This document shows, piece by piece, positions 1 to 6,983 of a stretch of 19,274 bases of DNA. The notes below the pieces were generated by a model. It saw nothing but the letters and a program-made list of their open reading frames with translations. It was not told where the DNA came from and made no database searches. The DNA comes from JBBTRN01 sp038065175 (GTDB lineage: Bacteria; Patescibacteriota; Doudnabacteria; UBA920). Position 1 is the stretch's first letter; each line of letters opens with the position of its first letter. The stretch is from positions 1 through 19,274 of the forward strand of contig JBBTRN010000030.1 in assembly GCA_038065175.1 (NCBI GenBank). The letters run 5' to 3'. A program made the position numbers and the translations under genes.

Positions 1-1292
1 GCGAAAACGGCCTGGTTGGCTACTGGCCGTTTAACGAAGGCCGCGGGGTGCAGGCAAGTGATTCATCTAACTCCGGCAACACCGGAACTTTAACCGGCGG
101 GGTAAGCTGGACAGACGGCAAGCGCGGCAAAGCATTGAGCTTTAATGGAACAACAGGATACGTTAGTACGAGTTTGCAAATTAGCCCCGCTCAATACACT
201 AGTTTAACCATGAGCGCCTGGGTGTATCCGACCGCGCAATCCGGATTGGGAGACACTTTTAAATCTATTTTAAACGGTGATGATGGAGGGTATGATCGAG
301 GTTTTGGCATAAGGACTTCGCACGGAAATTATGAGGTTCAGGTTGGTGATACTTCCTGGAATACCGGAGTAGCTTATAGTACAAATGCCTGGGATCACAT
401 TGTTGTAGTTTATACTGCTTCGCAAATTTCTATCTACAAAAATGGAACTGCGACCAATTACGGAAGCGGTGGGACTTTTGGGGCATCAACCCAAGGGTTA
501 CTAATTGCGGAAGATACAGCATGCGGTACTTGTTATTTTGCCGGCAAAATCGACGACGTCCGTATCTACAACCGCGCGCTTTCCGCGACGGGAATCCAAA
601 CTCTTTACAAACAAAACGAAGCTACTGCCAATACGAATACTAATTCAAGAATCACCAGCGGACTTGTTGGTCTTTGGAGTTTTAATGGGTATGATTTGAA
701 TATGGCATCTACTACCGCGGAAATTCTTGACCGAAGCGGCCAAAACAACAACGGCGACAATGCCGGCGGACGTGCCGACGCCGGAAGCATAGGCCAGGGG
801 TGGAGCTTTGATGGGGCGGATGATAACATTGCAATTACCGGCACAACTGCTTTTAACAGGGTTGATGGCGAGGCCATGAGTGTTTCTGCTTGGATTAAGC
901 CGGCGCGGCTTGCTGGACAGTATCAGGAACTGGTGGCCAGCCGTAGCAATAGTGGGACATATAACTGGATGCTTTACCAGCATACTACTGGCGGTGAGGT
1001 TTCCTTTCACGGCAATTTACAATATAAATCCGACTACATCCCGCCTTTAAATGTTTGGACTCACGTTGTTGCGACGGTTACTACTGGTGGGGTGGCAACA
1101 TTATACGCAAACGGGTCAGTTGTTCAGACAAATAGTTATAATTACCATGTCGCGACGCCCAACGCCTTGAACTTTGGAACAACCGGCACGGATTTAAGCG
1201 AAGATTACCAGGGACTGCTCGACGAAGTCCGCGTCTACAACCGCGCCCTCACAGCCGATGAAGTCAAACAGCTCTACAACATGGGAAAATAA
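1..1292 (+). CDS. LamG-domain surface protein, 5'-truncated
   Basis: The frame is open from base 3 to a TAA at 1290-1292, so the N terminus lies off the left edge; the first internal ATG (48) falls inside a LamG domain and is not the true start. Two concanavalin A-like LamG domains are visible. Each starts with a GLVGYW/GLVGLW strand followed by a D-S/R-SG..N.G motif and a GK.G.ALSFNG-like strand, and ends with a GKIDDVRIYNRALS or LLDEVRVYNRALT motif and LY. The last domain has the ASTTAEILDRSG variant also found in the last domain of the gene at 2044, and both proteins end LYNMGK, so the two look like duplicates. LamG domains usually bind glycans or proteins outside the cell; the ligand here is unknown. 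Confidence 0.85.
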   Translation, partial: ENGLVGYWPFNEGRGVQASDSSNSGNTGTLTGGVSWTDGKRGKALSFNGTTGYVSTSLQISPAQYTSLTMSAWVYPTAQSGLGDTFKSILNGDDGGYDRGFGIRTSHGNYEVQVGDTSWNTGVAYSTNAWDHIVVVYTASQISIYKNGTATNYGSGGTFGASTQGLLIAEDTACGTCYFAGKIDDVRIYNRALSATGIQTLYKQNEATANTNTNSRITSGLVGLWSFNGYDLNMASTTAEILDRSGQNNNGDNAGGRADAGSIGQGWSFDGADDNIAITGTTAFNRVDGEAMSVSAWIKPARLAGQYQELVASRSNSGTYNWMLYQHTTGGEVSFHGNLQYKSDYIPPLNVWTHVVATVTTGGVATLYANGSVVQTNSYNYHVATPNALNFGTTGTDLSEDYQGLLDEVRVYNRALTADEVKQLYNMGK

Positions 1293-1294
1293 AA

Positions 1295-1338
1295 GCCAAT
1301 GGGCATCTTGGTCAAGCTTGACCAAGATGCCCATTGGC
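1295..1338. repeat. 44-bp perfect palindrome after a stop codon
   Basis: The sequence equals its own reverse complement over 44 bases, centred between 1316 and 1317 on AAGCTT. It starts two bases after the LamG stop codon. No T run follows, so it is not a standard intrinsic terminator. Its inner part (GGGCATCTTGGTC) resembles the GGTCATCTTCTC arm of the hairpins that bracket the RAYT gene at 4117, so it may be a diverged member of that family. Transcribed, it would fold into a rod at the 3' end of the mRNA. Confidence 0.85.
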
Positions 1339-1349
1339 ACTATAGATTA

Positions 1350-1364
1350 GAAGATGACCATCTC
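1350..1364. repeat. Solo half of the RAYT hairpin repeat
   Basis: GAAGATGACCATCTC is identical to the right arm of the two hairpins at 4060-4102 and 4760-4801. The matching left arm is missing here, so it reads as a remnant or half-site of the same repeat family, 12 bases beyond the 44-bp palindrome. Confidence 0.7.
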
Positions 1365-1389
1365 TCCTTTAATAAATTAAACATTTTAT

Positions 1390-1989
1390 ATGAAAAAAAA
1401 TTTGCCTTACATAATTATCGCCATTATTTTAATTGCCGCCGGACTTTTGGCTTATAAGTCTTATAGGTCCCCTTCGACAAGCTCAGGGCCTTCGGCAAAC
1501 AATCAGCAAACTTCAAAAGAAACCAAACAGGCGCTTAAGGCAGTCCAAAGCCAAATGCAAAACCCGGCCGAACAGGATGTTTACCGGCATATAGAGCCTA
1601 ATTTTTCCTTTAATTACCCCAAAGGCTTTAAGGTAGGAAGTTTTGAGGAAGGCGACGGCGAAACGGTCTTAGTCCAGTCCGATGCGTCCAATAAGTCCTA
1701 TCAGTCCTATTCCAACCTTGCTTTTCAAATTTACATTTCCGACTTTGACGAAGACATTACTTTAACCGCGCAAAGAATAAAACAGGATATGCCCGGAATA
1801 AAAATGGACAATGCCAAATCTGTTTCCGTTGGTAACATCACCGGCACAGCGTTTTTAGGTGCTGATGAAAGTCTTGGCCAAACTTACGAAGTTTGGCTGG
1901 TCTACAACAAGCATCTCTATCAAATTCTATCCTACGCTTCGCAAAAAGATTTGGTGGATAAAATTCTATCAACCTGGAGCTGGCAGTAA
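1390..1989 (+). CDS. Membrane-anchored extracytoplasmic protein of unknown function
   Basis: 199 aa. Residues about 6-22 form one hydrophobic segment after a KK start, so the protein is probably anchored with the rest outside. A Ser/Pro/Gln-rich linker (24-50) leads to a domain starting YRHIEPNFSFNYPKGF. The 'F..NYP.GF' opening followed by 'GDGETVLVQ' is typical of PsbP-like lipoprotein or anchored domains that are common and uncharacterised in Patescibacteria; I recognise the style, not a named family. The linker is interrupted by a palindrome-like repeat that adds PSTSSGPS (see 1469-1488). It lies between two LamG genes on the same strand, which suggests a shared surface role but proves nothing. 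No Shine-Dalgarno sequence precedes the ATG. Confidence 0.75.
   Translation: MKKNLPYIIIAIILIAAGLLAYKSYRSPSTSSGPSANNQQTSKETKQALKAVQSQMQNPAEQDVYRHIEPNFSFNYPKGFKVGSFEEGDGETVLVQSDASNKSYQSYSNLAFQIYISDFDEDITLTAQRIKQDMPGIKMDNAKSVSVGNITGTAFLGADESLGQTYEVWLVYNKHLYQILSYASQKDLVDKILSTWSWQ
1469..1488. repeat. In-frame dispersed repeat encoding PSTSSG
   Basis: CCCCTTCGACAAGCTCAGGG. From memory, very similar words recur in many bacterial genomes as short dispersed repeats, usually between genes. Here it lies inside a coding region and is read as PSTSSGP (residues 28-34), in the flexible linker between the membrane segment and the folded domain, where an insertion would be tolerated. Confidence 0.55.
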
Positions 1990-2095
1990 CCCCTTTACTT
2001 CCCCTTATGCCCCTTAAACCCTTTACTCCCTTTTAATCCCCTTATGAAACCCTTTCCACCCATTAAATCCCTTTATACCCTTCTCACCCTTTTAG
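1988..2095. repeat. Polypyrimidine degenerate word array (CCCTTTA-like)
   Basis: From the stop of the upstream gene into the signal-peptide codons of the next gene, the top strand is almost all C and T with a CCCCTTA/CCCTTTA word repeated every roughly 8-14 bases (CCCCTTTA, CCCCTTA, CCCCTTAAA, CCCTTTA, CCCTTTTAA, CCCCTTA, CCCTTT, CCCTTTA). Spacing and words are degenerate. It replaces the usual AT-rich leader and leaves no purine-rich ribosome binding site before the ATG at 2044. Confidence 0.6.
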
Positions 2096-4056
2096 CCTTA
2101 CTAGCCGCCTTTTTCCACGCGCCTCTTCCCGCTTCCGCCGCCCTCCTCTCCAAAGCCCCCAACAACCTTTCCTTAGTCGGCTATTGGGCAATGGATGAGG
2201 GAGTGGGCACACAGGCGGGGGACAGGAGCGGGAATGGAAATACCGGCACGCTTACGAATGGTCCGACCTGGTCAAATGGCAAGCACGGTAATGCTTTGAG
2301 TTTTAACGGAAGTACTGCCACAGTAAATGCAGGAAATGGCTCCAGCCTTAACCTTACCAGCCAAATTACAATTTCCGCATGGATAAAAACTTCAGGTACG
2401 AATGATTATTCAGGCATTGTCCAGAAGTCTAGTAGTACTCTTGGCTATCAAATGGGGTTTGCTGCTAGCAATACAGGCAGGGCTGACTTTTTTAATGGTG
2501 TAAGTTATATTAGTCCTTTAAATTCCAAAAATGTTGCTGATAATAAATGGCATTTATTTACGGCAACTTACGACGGCGCCACGGCGAGTTTATATATAGA
2601 CGCGGTAGTCGGAAGTAACGCTTCCGGAAGCGGATATTTAACCACCACCACATCTCCTTTAACTATTGCCAACGATGCCTGTTGTGGAGGAAGATTTTTT
2701 AACGGTTCCATAGACGACGTCCGCATCTACTCCCGCGCGCTTTCTGCCACGGACGTTGCCAAACTCTACCAGTCCGGGCAAATTACCAGAAAAGTAGTTT
2801 CCAATTCCGGTCTCGTTGGCTACTGGCCCCTGAATGAGGGGGTTGGCACGCAGGCGGGGGATAGTAGCGGGAATGGGTATACGGGTACTATTTTAGGCAA
2901 TCCTGTTTGGACAGATGGAAAAAGAGGCAAAGCTTTAAATTTTGATGGCACGGGCGACGTAATTACCGCAAACGGAGTGCTTTCCGGCAATAGCGCCTTT
3001 ACAGCATCAGCCTGGGTTAACCCGGCAGATACCACTACTGCCTGGAAAAGTATATTTGGCACAACTTGTACAGGGTTTGATGTAGCAGTGAATGGGGCTA
3101 CTATAAATTTTGGCAGGAATTGCGGCGGACCCGATGGCGTATTTTATACCGGACCGACTATGCGCGCCAATGAATGGGCCCATATTGTTGCGGTTTTTGA
3201 CGGAGCTAATATTGACGTTTACAAAAACGGCGTAAAAACCACCGGCGGGGCGGTAACTTACTCGCATGGCGCAACTACGTTTATAGGTGGCAGCTATAGC
3301 ACTTCGGCTGAATTGTTTCTGGGAAAAATTGACGACGTAAAAATATGGAACCGCGCTTTGTCCGCGGCTGAAGTCGCCAGTCTTTACAAACAAACAGAAA
3401 CCAATGTTAATCATTCCCAAAACTCCCGCCTCACAAACGGCCTCGTTGGCCTTTGGTCTTTTAACGGCCCGGACTATAATTCCGCATCAACCACGGCTGA
3501 AGTTTTGGATAGAAGTGGAAATGGTTATCATGGAAATAATAGTGGTGCTGTTCCTACCATCGGCAAAGTCGGCCAGGGGTTGAGTTTTAGTTCTTCCGGC
3601 TCCGCCAACAATGTGCTGACATCCTCTTTTGCCGCGCTTACTTCAACACTTACAATGTCGGCTTGGATATACCCCACGAGTTATCCAAGCGAACGCTTTA
3701 CTATTGTTTTGGGTTCAGGGGCGTTTTATATGAGCCTAAATTCGGACGGTTCCCTACAGACGTATTGGTACGGGAAAAGCAGTGAAGGGTATCATTCAAG
3801 CGGCGCAAGTACCGTTCCCTTAAATGAATGGAGCCATGTGGTCGTTGTTTGGAATACGGACGGCCCTTATTTGTATGTTAATGGGGTATTGAAAAATAAT
3901 ATTGCCTCAACGGGTACGGTAGCCCCGAACGGTGTAATAAATATTGGCGCTGAAAACACCGCCAGACAGTTTTTAGGTAAAATAGACGAAGTCCGCGTCT
4001 ATAACCGCGCGCTCACAGCAGACGAAATCAAACAACTTTACAACATGGGAAAATAA
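2044..4056 (+). CDS. Secreted protein with three LamG domains
   Basis: 670 aa. A signal peptide is clear: a basic start, hydrophobic stretch at about 11-25, and an ASA-A cleavage site near residues 31-33. Three LamG/concanavalin A-like domains follow at about 42-245, 254-450 and 459-670. Each begins with SLVGYW, GLVGYW or GLVGLW, then EGVGTQAGD.SGNG or ASTTAEVLDRSGNG, and ends with IDDVRIYSRALS, IDDVKIWNRALS or IDEVRVYNRALT. No enzyme domain, sortase motif or transmembrane anchor follows the third domain, so the protein is probably secreted or held by other contacts. Its C terminus (LYNMGK) matches the truncated protein at the left edge. LamG domains usually mediate adhesion; a role in contact with a host cell is a guess. 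Confidence 0.9.
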   Translation: MKPFPPIKSLYTLLTLLALLAAFFHAPLPASAALLSKAPNNLSLVGYWAMDEGVGTQAGDRSGNGNTGTLTNGPTWSNGKHGNALSFNGSTATVNAGNGSSLNLTSQITISAWIKTSGTNDYSGIVQKSSSTLGYQMGFAASNTGRADFFNGVSYISPLNSKNVADNKWHLFTATYDGATASLYIDAVVGSNASGSGYLTTTTSPLTIANDACCGGRFFNGSIDDVRIYSRALSATDVAKLYQSGQITRKVVSNSGLVGYWPLNEGVGTQAGDSSGNGYTGTILGNPVWTDGKRGKALNFDGTGDVITANGVLSGNSAFTASAWVNPADTTTAWKSIFGTTCTGFDVAVNGATINFGRNCGGPDGVFYTGPTMRANEWAHIVAVFDGANIDVYKNGVKTTGGAVTYSHGATTFIGGSYSTSAELFLGKIDDVKIWNRALSAAEVASLYKQTETNVNHSQNSRLTNGLVGLWSFNGPDYNSASTTAEVLDRSGNGYHGNNSGAVPTIGKVGQGLSFSSSGSANNVLTSSFAALTSTLTMSAWIYPTSYPSERFTIVLGSGAFYMSLNSDGSLQTYWYGKSSEGYHSSGASTVPLNEWSHVVVVWNTDGPYLYVNGVLKNNIASTGTVAPNGVINIGAENTARQFLGKIDEVRVYNRALTADEIKQLYNMGK

Positions 4057-4059
4057 ACA

Positions 4060-4102
4060 GAGATGGTCATCTTCTCGGCTTTGCCGAGAAGATGACCATC
4101 TC
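4060..4102. repeat. Left RAYT-associated hairpin (REP)
   Basis: A perfect 20-bp stem (4060-4079 with 4083-4102) closed by a TTT loop; the left arm is GAGATGGTCATCTTCTCGGC. It begins three bases after the LamG stop and ends 14 bases before the ATG of the RAYT gene. It shares an 18-base arm with the hairpin at 4760-4801. Confidence 0.9.
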
Positions 4103-4116
4103 AAACCGCAACTCAA

Positions 4117-4758
4117 ATGAACTATCGAGATTATAAACAATTTGCGCCGAATACTATCCAGCATATATTTAACCGTGGCACAGATAAGCAGAACATCCTA
4201 ATAGATGATGAGGATCGATCATTTTTTCTTTGGAGACTAAAGGAGGCCGTGTTCCCAGATTTGTTTCCGGGCAAGCCTTCGCCCGGCGGCTATAAGAAAA
4301 AAAATCTGCCGGTGAGAGCGTTTTCTATTCTTGCTTACTGCCTAATGCCCAATCATTTTCATTTGCTTATCAGGCAGAATTCAGAAGTGCCGATTACGAA
4401 ATTACTTTCAAAAGTTTGCACAAGCTATTCCAAATATTTCAATAAAAAGTATGATCGCGTAGGAGGTTTATTCCAGGATCAGTATAAGACTATAAGAGTG
4501 GAAAATGATGCGTATCTTCAGTGGGTATCGGCTTATATTCATGACAATCCGGTGACTGCAGGTTTTGTTTCTAACGCACGCGATTACGAGTGGAGCAGTA
4601 TGCCAGAATACGCCGGTATAAGAAAAGGGATTTTGTGTGAAAAGGATTTCATTTTAAATATGCTCGGGGGTAAATCCGATAAATATGAAGAATTCGTTGT
4701 TTCAAGCGCGCCAATAATTAAATCAAGAAAAGATATCCAGAAATTTTTGTTGGACTAA
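4117..4758 (+). CDS. REP-associated tyrosine transposase (Y1/HUH family)
   Basis: 213 aa. Family features: an N-terminal HIFNRGTDKQNI segment (16-28), the HUH metal-binding motif in LMPNHFHLLI (H80, H82), the GGLFQDQYKT segment (116-124) and the C-terminal YIHDNPVTAGFV (140-151). The catalytic tyrosine is probably one of the conserved tyrosines in the last two segments; I cannot assign it without alignment. RAYTs nick and rejoin single-stranded DNA at REP hairpins, and these hairpins flank the gene. An extra segment PGKPSPGG (51-58) is encoded by a small inverted repeat (CCGGGC at 4267-4272, GCCCGG at 4281-4286), possibly a repeat insertion. The frame is intact. No Shine-Dalgarno motif is seen. 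Confidence 0.9.
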   Translation: MNYRDYKQFAPNTIQHIFNRGTDKQNILIDDEDRSFFLWRLKEAVFPDLFPGKPSPGGYKKKNLPVRAFSILAYCLMPNHFHLLIRQNSEVPITKLLSKVCTSYSKYFNKKYDRVGGLFQDQYKTIRVENDAYLQWVSAYIHDNPVTAGFVSNARDYEWSSMPEYAGIRKGILCEKDFILNMLGGKSDKYEEFVVSSAPIIKSRKDIQKFLLD

Positions 4759-4759
4759 C

Positions 4760-4801
4760 GAGATGGTCATCTTCTCGGTTGATCGAGAAGATGACCATCT
4801 C
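4760..4801. repeat. Right RAYT-associated hairpin (REP)
   Basis: An 18-bp perfect stem (4760-4777 with 4784-4801) with a GTTGAT loop. It starts one base after the RAYT stop and ends eight bases before the stop of the convergent gene at 4810, so it also separates two converging transcripts. Confidence 0.9.
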
Positions 4802-4809
4802 AACCACTG

Positions 4810-5298
4810 TTAGGGAAACAGTTTTTTAAAATCATCTGTGTTATTTATGTCCGTGGTTTTGATTAATCTAATAAAAAATTTCTTTCCTAAATCTTGAAAT
4901 TCACTTTCTATTTCTCTGTCCAGCGCGTAGGGTGAAATCCAAATAGAATTTTGCCATTTTTTAAAATACAACTGTTTTAATTTAGCCCGCAGAATGTTGC
5001 GGATTTTTTTATGTTTTTCCGGAATATCAAAAATTACCAGTTTCCATACGCCATCTTTTTCAGGGCGTTTGCGGCTTAAAAGCAGCCTGCCTTCTTCGGT
5101 GATTTTGGCCGAAAGCTCTTTGCCAATTTTATTTTTTTCAATTAGCCCCAGAGCGGACATTCTAAACAAGTTGTTATAAAACTCTTTATAAGGAGCGGCC
5201 GATGAAACCAGTTTATGCAAGGCGGAAAAAGCCAGATCATTTTTTTTGTCTAGCTCTTCCAGAATTTGCAAAGTAGATTTATGATACGGCCTGGACAT
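4810..5298 (-). CDS. PaaX-like regulator with Cas2-type domain
   Basis: 162 aa. Residues 1-75 look like a winged-helix region (STLQILEEL...LFRMSALGLIEK, then AKITEEGRLLL). Residues 84-160 look like the ferredoxin-like fold shared by Cas2 and the C-terminal part of PaaX regulators: WKLVIFDIPEKHKKIRNILR, then LKQLYFKKWQNSIWISPY. Asp91 lies where Cas2 has its first-strand aspartate. Such proteins are often auto-annotated as Cas2, but here there is an added DNA-binding region, no cas1 and no CRISPR array, so a transcription regulator is the better reading. Four AATGACA/TGTCATT words lie in its own leader (5305-5397), which would suit autoregulation, though binding is not shown. It converges on the RAYT gene across a shared hairpin. 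Confidence 0.75.
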   Translation of the reverse strand: MSRPYHKSTLQILEELDKKNDLAFSALHKLVSSAAPYKEFYNNLFRMSALGLIEKNKIGKELSAKITEEGRLLLSRKRPEKDGVWKLVIFDIPEKHKKIRNILRAKLKQLYFKKWQNSIWISPYALDREIESEFQDLGKKFFIRLIKTTDINNTDDFKKLFP

Positions 5299-5304
5299 AA
5301 TAGA

Positions 5305-5397
5305 AATGACAAAAATAATAAAAATTAAATAAATGACAAAAATAAAATGCAGAAATAATTTATGTCATTTTTGCTCATTTTCGTCGTTTTTGTCATT
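5305..5397. promoter_or_regulatory. AATGACA/TGTCATT repeats in the PaaX/Cas2-like leader
   Basis: The heptamer AATGACA occurs at 5305-5311 and 5332-5338, and its reverse complement TGTCATT at 5363-5369 and 5391-5397. All lie between the predicted transcription start (about 5397, minus strand) and the start codon. They can pair as inverted repeats in DNA or RNA. They may be operator half-sites for the encoded regulator. A similar array occurs at 7670-7704. Confidence 0.4.
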
Positions 5398-5403
5398 GCT
5401 ACT

Positions 5404-5432
5404 ATTATACTTTTATCTTCTTAAAACGTCAA
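5404..5432 (-). promoter_or_regulatory. Sigma70-type promoter for the PaaX/Cas2-like gene
   Basis: On the minus strand TTGACG (5432-5427) and a perfect TATAAT (5409-5404) are 17 bases apart. The predicted start is near 5397, giving a leader of about 100 bases that contains the AATGACA words. Confidence 0.75.
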
Positions 5433-5552
5433 AAATAAAGAGTAGCAGTAAGTTTTTTGTGGATAACTTAATGGTTGTAAATAAGTGTTTAAAACCCCTT
5501 TATTTGTAAGTAAATTTAGTTTAATTTAATTAAAGGATTTAAGCATTATCTG

Positions 5553-5561
5553 TGTTATACT
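5553..5561 (+). promoter_or_regulatory. Extended -10 promoter, near-leaderless
   Basis: TGTTATACT is an extended -10 element ending ten bases before the ATG at 5572, so the transcript would have a leader of only a few bases. No convincing -35 box is visible. Confidence 0.4.
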
Positions 5562-5571
5562 TTTAATATAA

Positions 5572-6150
5572 ATGAATAGAAAATTGAAACAAATTTTGTC
5601 TTTCGGAATCCTTTTTTCCCTCTCCCTGCCGACTTCCATCGCTGGGCAAAAACTAGATGGATTTTTTGAAAGTCCCCAAACAGGCGCAGCGGCATTTACC
5701 TTAATAAAAATTATTGAGGCAGTGCCGCAATCTAAAATTACTCTCGCGCATGGGGCGCTTGCTACTGGACAAATTTGCGAAAACCCAATTGTTAAGACGG
5801 ACAATCTTGTCCAAGTCCAACATGGGATCAACCTTAACCAACCGGTAGAATGTTTTAATTTGGCGAATGTTGTTGCGGCAATAGCGCATTCAAGTTTGGC
5901 AGTAAGACCTCTGGCGCGGGCTTCTCAGCAAATTGTAGATTCGCCGCCTTTAAAAATTGCTGCTGCGAATTACCGGCACGCGTCCGGCTTACCGGTTCAA
6001 ACGCCCGGTATGGTTCCTATTCCCGATTTGCTAATAATTTTTGCAGCTGCCGGATTTATTGGCAGAGTTAGTTCAAAATTTAATAAATCAATTATTAGAA
6101 ATATCAGGCATTCTTTAAGCTTGCAGCAATTACAGGTAATGAGATGCTAA
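5572..6150 (+). CDS. Exported protein with C-terminal membrane segment, unknown
   Basis: 192 aa; not recognised. The N terminus has a signal peptide (MNRKLK, then a hydrophobic run to about residue 23, SIAG-Q as a possible cleavage site). The middle is an Ala/Ile-rich soluble region with two cysteines (in GQICENP and PVECFN) that could form a disulphide outside the cell. A second hydrophobic segment, IPDLLIIFAAAGFIG, at about residues 147-161, is followed by the basic tail RVSSKFNKSIIRNIRH, so the C terminus is probably inside. The topology suggests a small protein displayed on the outer face. The next gene starts 106 bases downstream and may be transcribed separately. Confidence 0.6.
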   Translation: MNRKLKQILSFGILFSLSLPTSIAGQKLDGFFESPQTGAAAFTLIKIIEAVPQSKITLAHGALATGQICENPIVKTDNLVQVQHGINLNQPVECFNLANVVAAIAHSSLAVRPLARASQQIVDSPPLKIAAANYRHASGLPVQTPGMVPIPDLLIIFAAAGFIGRVSSKFNKSIIRNIRHSLSLQQLQVMRC

Positions 6151-6178
6151 TTCCGATATATTGGAATCTTTAATTATT
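6149..6178 (+). terminator. Weak intrinsic terminator candidate
   Basis: ATTCCGATATATTGGAAT folds as a 7-bp stem with one G-U pair, directly overlapping the stop of the upstream gene, followed by a T-rich stretch (CTTTAATTATTTATTTT). It is weak but correctly placed. Confidence 0.35.
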
Positions 6179-6194
6179 TATTTTAATCTAAAAA

Positions 6195-6241
6195 TAATTT
6201 TCAATGAGTAAATCTTAAATCTTTTTGAAAATTGAAAATTA
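6195..6241. repeat. Inverted repeat upstream of the gene at 6257
   Basis: TAATTTTCAAT (6195-6205) and ATTGAAAATTA (6231-6241) are perfect 11-base inverted repeats, and further GAAAATT words lie beside the right arm. It is an AT-rich degenerate word array 15 bases ahead of the ATG; no promoter could be chosen within it. Confidence 0.45.
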
Positions 6242-6256
6242 GAAATTACCAAATTT

Positions 6257-6829
6257 ATGTCAGATGAAATGAAAGTAAATAGGCCGCAGGCAGGTCCGGG
6301 TATGGCTACCCCCGTTGAATCGGAAGTTTCAGGCGGCGGAAGTAAAACCCCCTGGATTATTTTAGGATTTGTAGTGGTTGTAATTGTTGTTTTGGGGGTA
6401 TTATTTAGGGACAAGCTTTTTGGAGGCTCCTCGGGCAAGACAGCGGACGGAAAACCGGCCATGACCAGCAAGCCTTCAGGCTACCAGGCAGTATTCTTAA
6501 CCAATGGCCAGGTGTATTTCGGCAAAATGTCCAGCACTGACTCAAACTTTGCCACTATGGTTGACATTTTCTATTTACAAGTCGTCCAGCCGCCCCTGCA
6601 GGGCCAACAGGACCAAAATCAACCGGCCGTTGCCCAACCCCAGCCCCAAATTTCCTTGGTTAAGCTAGGGAATGAACTCCACGGCCCGGTGGATGAAATG
6701 AAAATCAACCGCGAGCATATATTGTTCTTTGAGGATTTGAGGTCAGACGGCCAGGTTGTCCAGGCAATAAACAATTATAAGGCAAACCCGCCAGGCACAA
6801 CCCCGGCCGCGGGCCAGCCGCAGCAATAA
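6257..6829 (+). CDS. Conserved CPR single-pass membrane protein
   Basis: 190 aa. A Gly/Pro-rich N terminus is followed by one transmembrane helix (about residues 33-51, WIILGFVVVVIVVLGVLF). The outer part has the motifs YQAVFLTNGQVYFGK, YLQVVQ, SLVKLGNELHGPVDEM and INREHILFFEDL. I recognise this set as a hypothetical protein widespread in Patescibacteria, without known function; this is from memory, not a search. A Gln/Pro-rich insert (about 114-131) and a Pro/Ala/Gln-rich tail are low-complexity. The gene is followed by a hairpin and then a strong intrinsic terminator, so it ends its transcript. Confidence 0.85.
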   Translation: MSDEMKVNRPQAGPGMATPVESEVSGGGSKTPWIILGFVVVVIVVLGVLFRDKLFGGSSGKTADGKPAMTSKPSGYQAVFLTNGQVYFGKMSSTDSNFATMVDIFYLQVVQPPLQGQQDQNQPAVAQPQPQISLVKLGNELHGPVDEMKINREHILFFEDLRSDGQVVQAINNYKANPPGTTPAAGQPQQ

Positions 6830-6838
6830 CAGTCCGCT

Positions 6839-6867
6839 AGCGCCTGCCTAATGCAAAGGCAGGCGCT
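6839..6867. repeat. Perfect 11-bp hairpin after a stop codon
   Basis: AGCGCCTGCCT (6839-6849) pairs perfectly with AGGCAGGCGCT (6857-6867) around a 7-base loop, nine bases after the stop at 6829. There is no T run; the true terminator follows at 6895. It is probably one of the palindromic repeats of this genome. Confidence 0.6.
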
Positions 6868-6894
6868 TACAGTGAAAAAACTTGCGCAAGATTT

Positions 6895-6923
6895 AAAAAC
6901 CCCGACTTACATCGGGGTTTTTT
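6895..6923 (+). terminator. Strong intrinsic terminator
   Basis: AAAAACCCCGA (6895-6905) pairs with TCGGGGTTTTT (6912-6922) around CTTACA, followed by more T. It is a classic rho-independent terminator for the gene ending at 6829. The A and T flanks make it usable on the minus strand too. Confidence 0.9.
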
Positions 6924-6957
6924 ACTTTTGGATCCGCGGCTTATTCGCCTCCGCTAA

Positions 6958-6981
6958 TACCTCGGGGCTTGCCCCGAGGTA
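6958..6981. repeat. Perfect 11-bp hairpin after the rplT stop
   Basis: TACCTCGGGGC (6958-6968) and GCCCCGAGGTA (6971-6981) with a two-base middle (TT). It lies two bases past the rplT stop on the minus strand and has no T run. It may mark the 3' end of the infC-rpmI-rplT mRNA. Confidence 0.7.
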
Positions 6982-6983
6982 GT

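Larger units (their letters stand above)
4060..4801 (+). mobile_element. RAYT gene bracketed by its REP hairpins
   Basis: A Y1/HUH-type transposase gene is tightly enclosed by two hairpins with identical 18-base arms and different loops (TTT versus GTTGAT). RAYT proteins are known to be associated with REP palindromes near their genes. The gaps are only 14 bases on the left and one base on the right, so the whole unit is 742 bp. A half-site at 1350-1364 shows that related copies lie nearby. Whether the unit still moves cannot be told from sequence. Confidence 0.75.

Noticed and set aside
3007..3420. Minus-strand open frame of 137 codons within the LamG gene
   Set aside because: It lies wholly opposite a well-supported gene and shows no domain; it is a shadow frame, like those at 645-1010, 11986-12468 and 13904-14353.
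4810..5298. True CRISPR Cas2 and a CRISPR locus
   Set aside because: No repeat-spacer array and no cas1 or other cas gene in the window; the protein has an added N-terminal regulator-like region.
5458..5466. Replication origin, based on a perfect DnaA box (TTATCCACA on the minus strand)
   Set aside because: Only one exact box in an AT-rich gap, with no dnaA, dnaN or box cluster; a chance match is likely.
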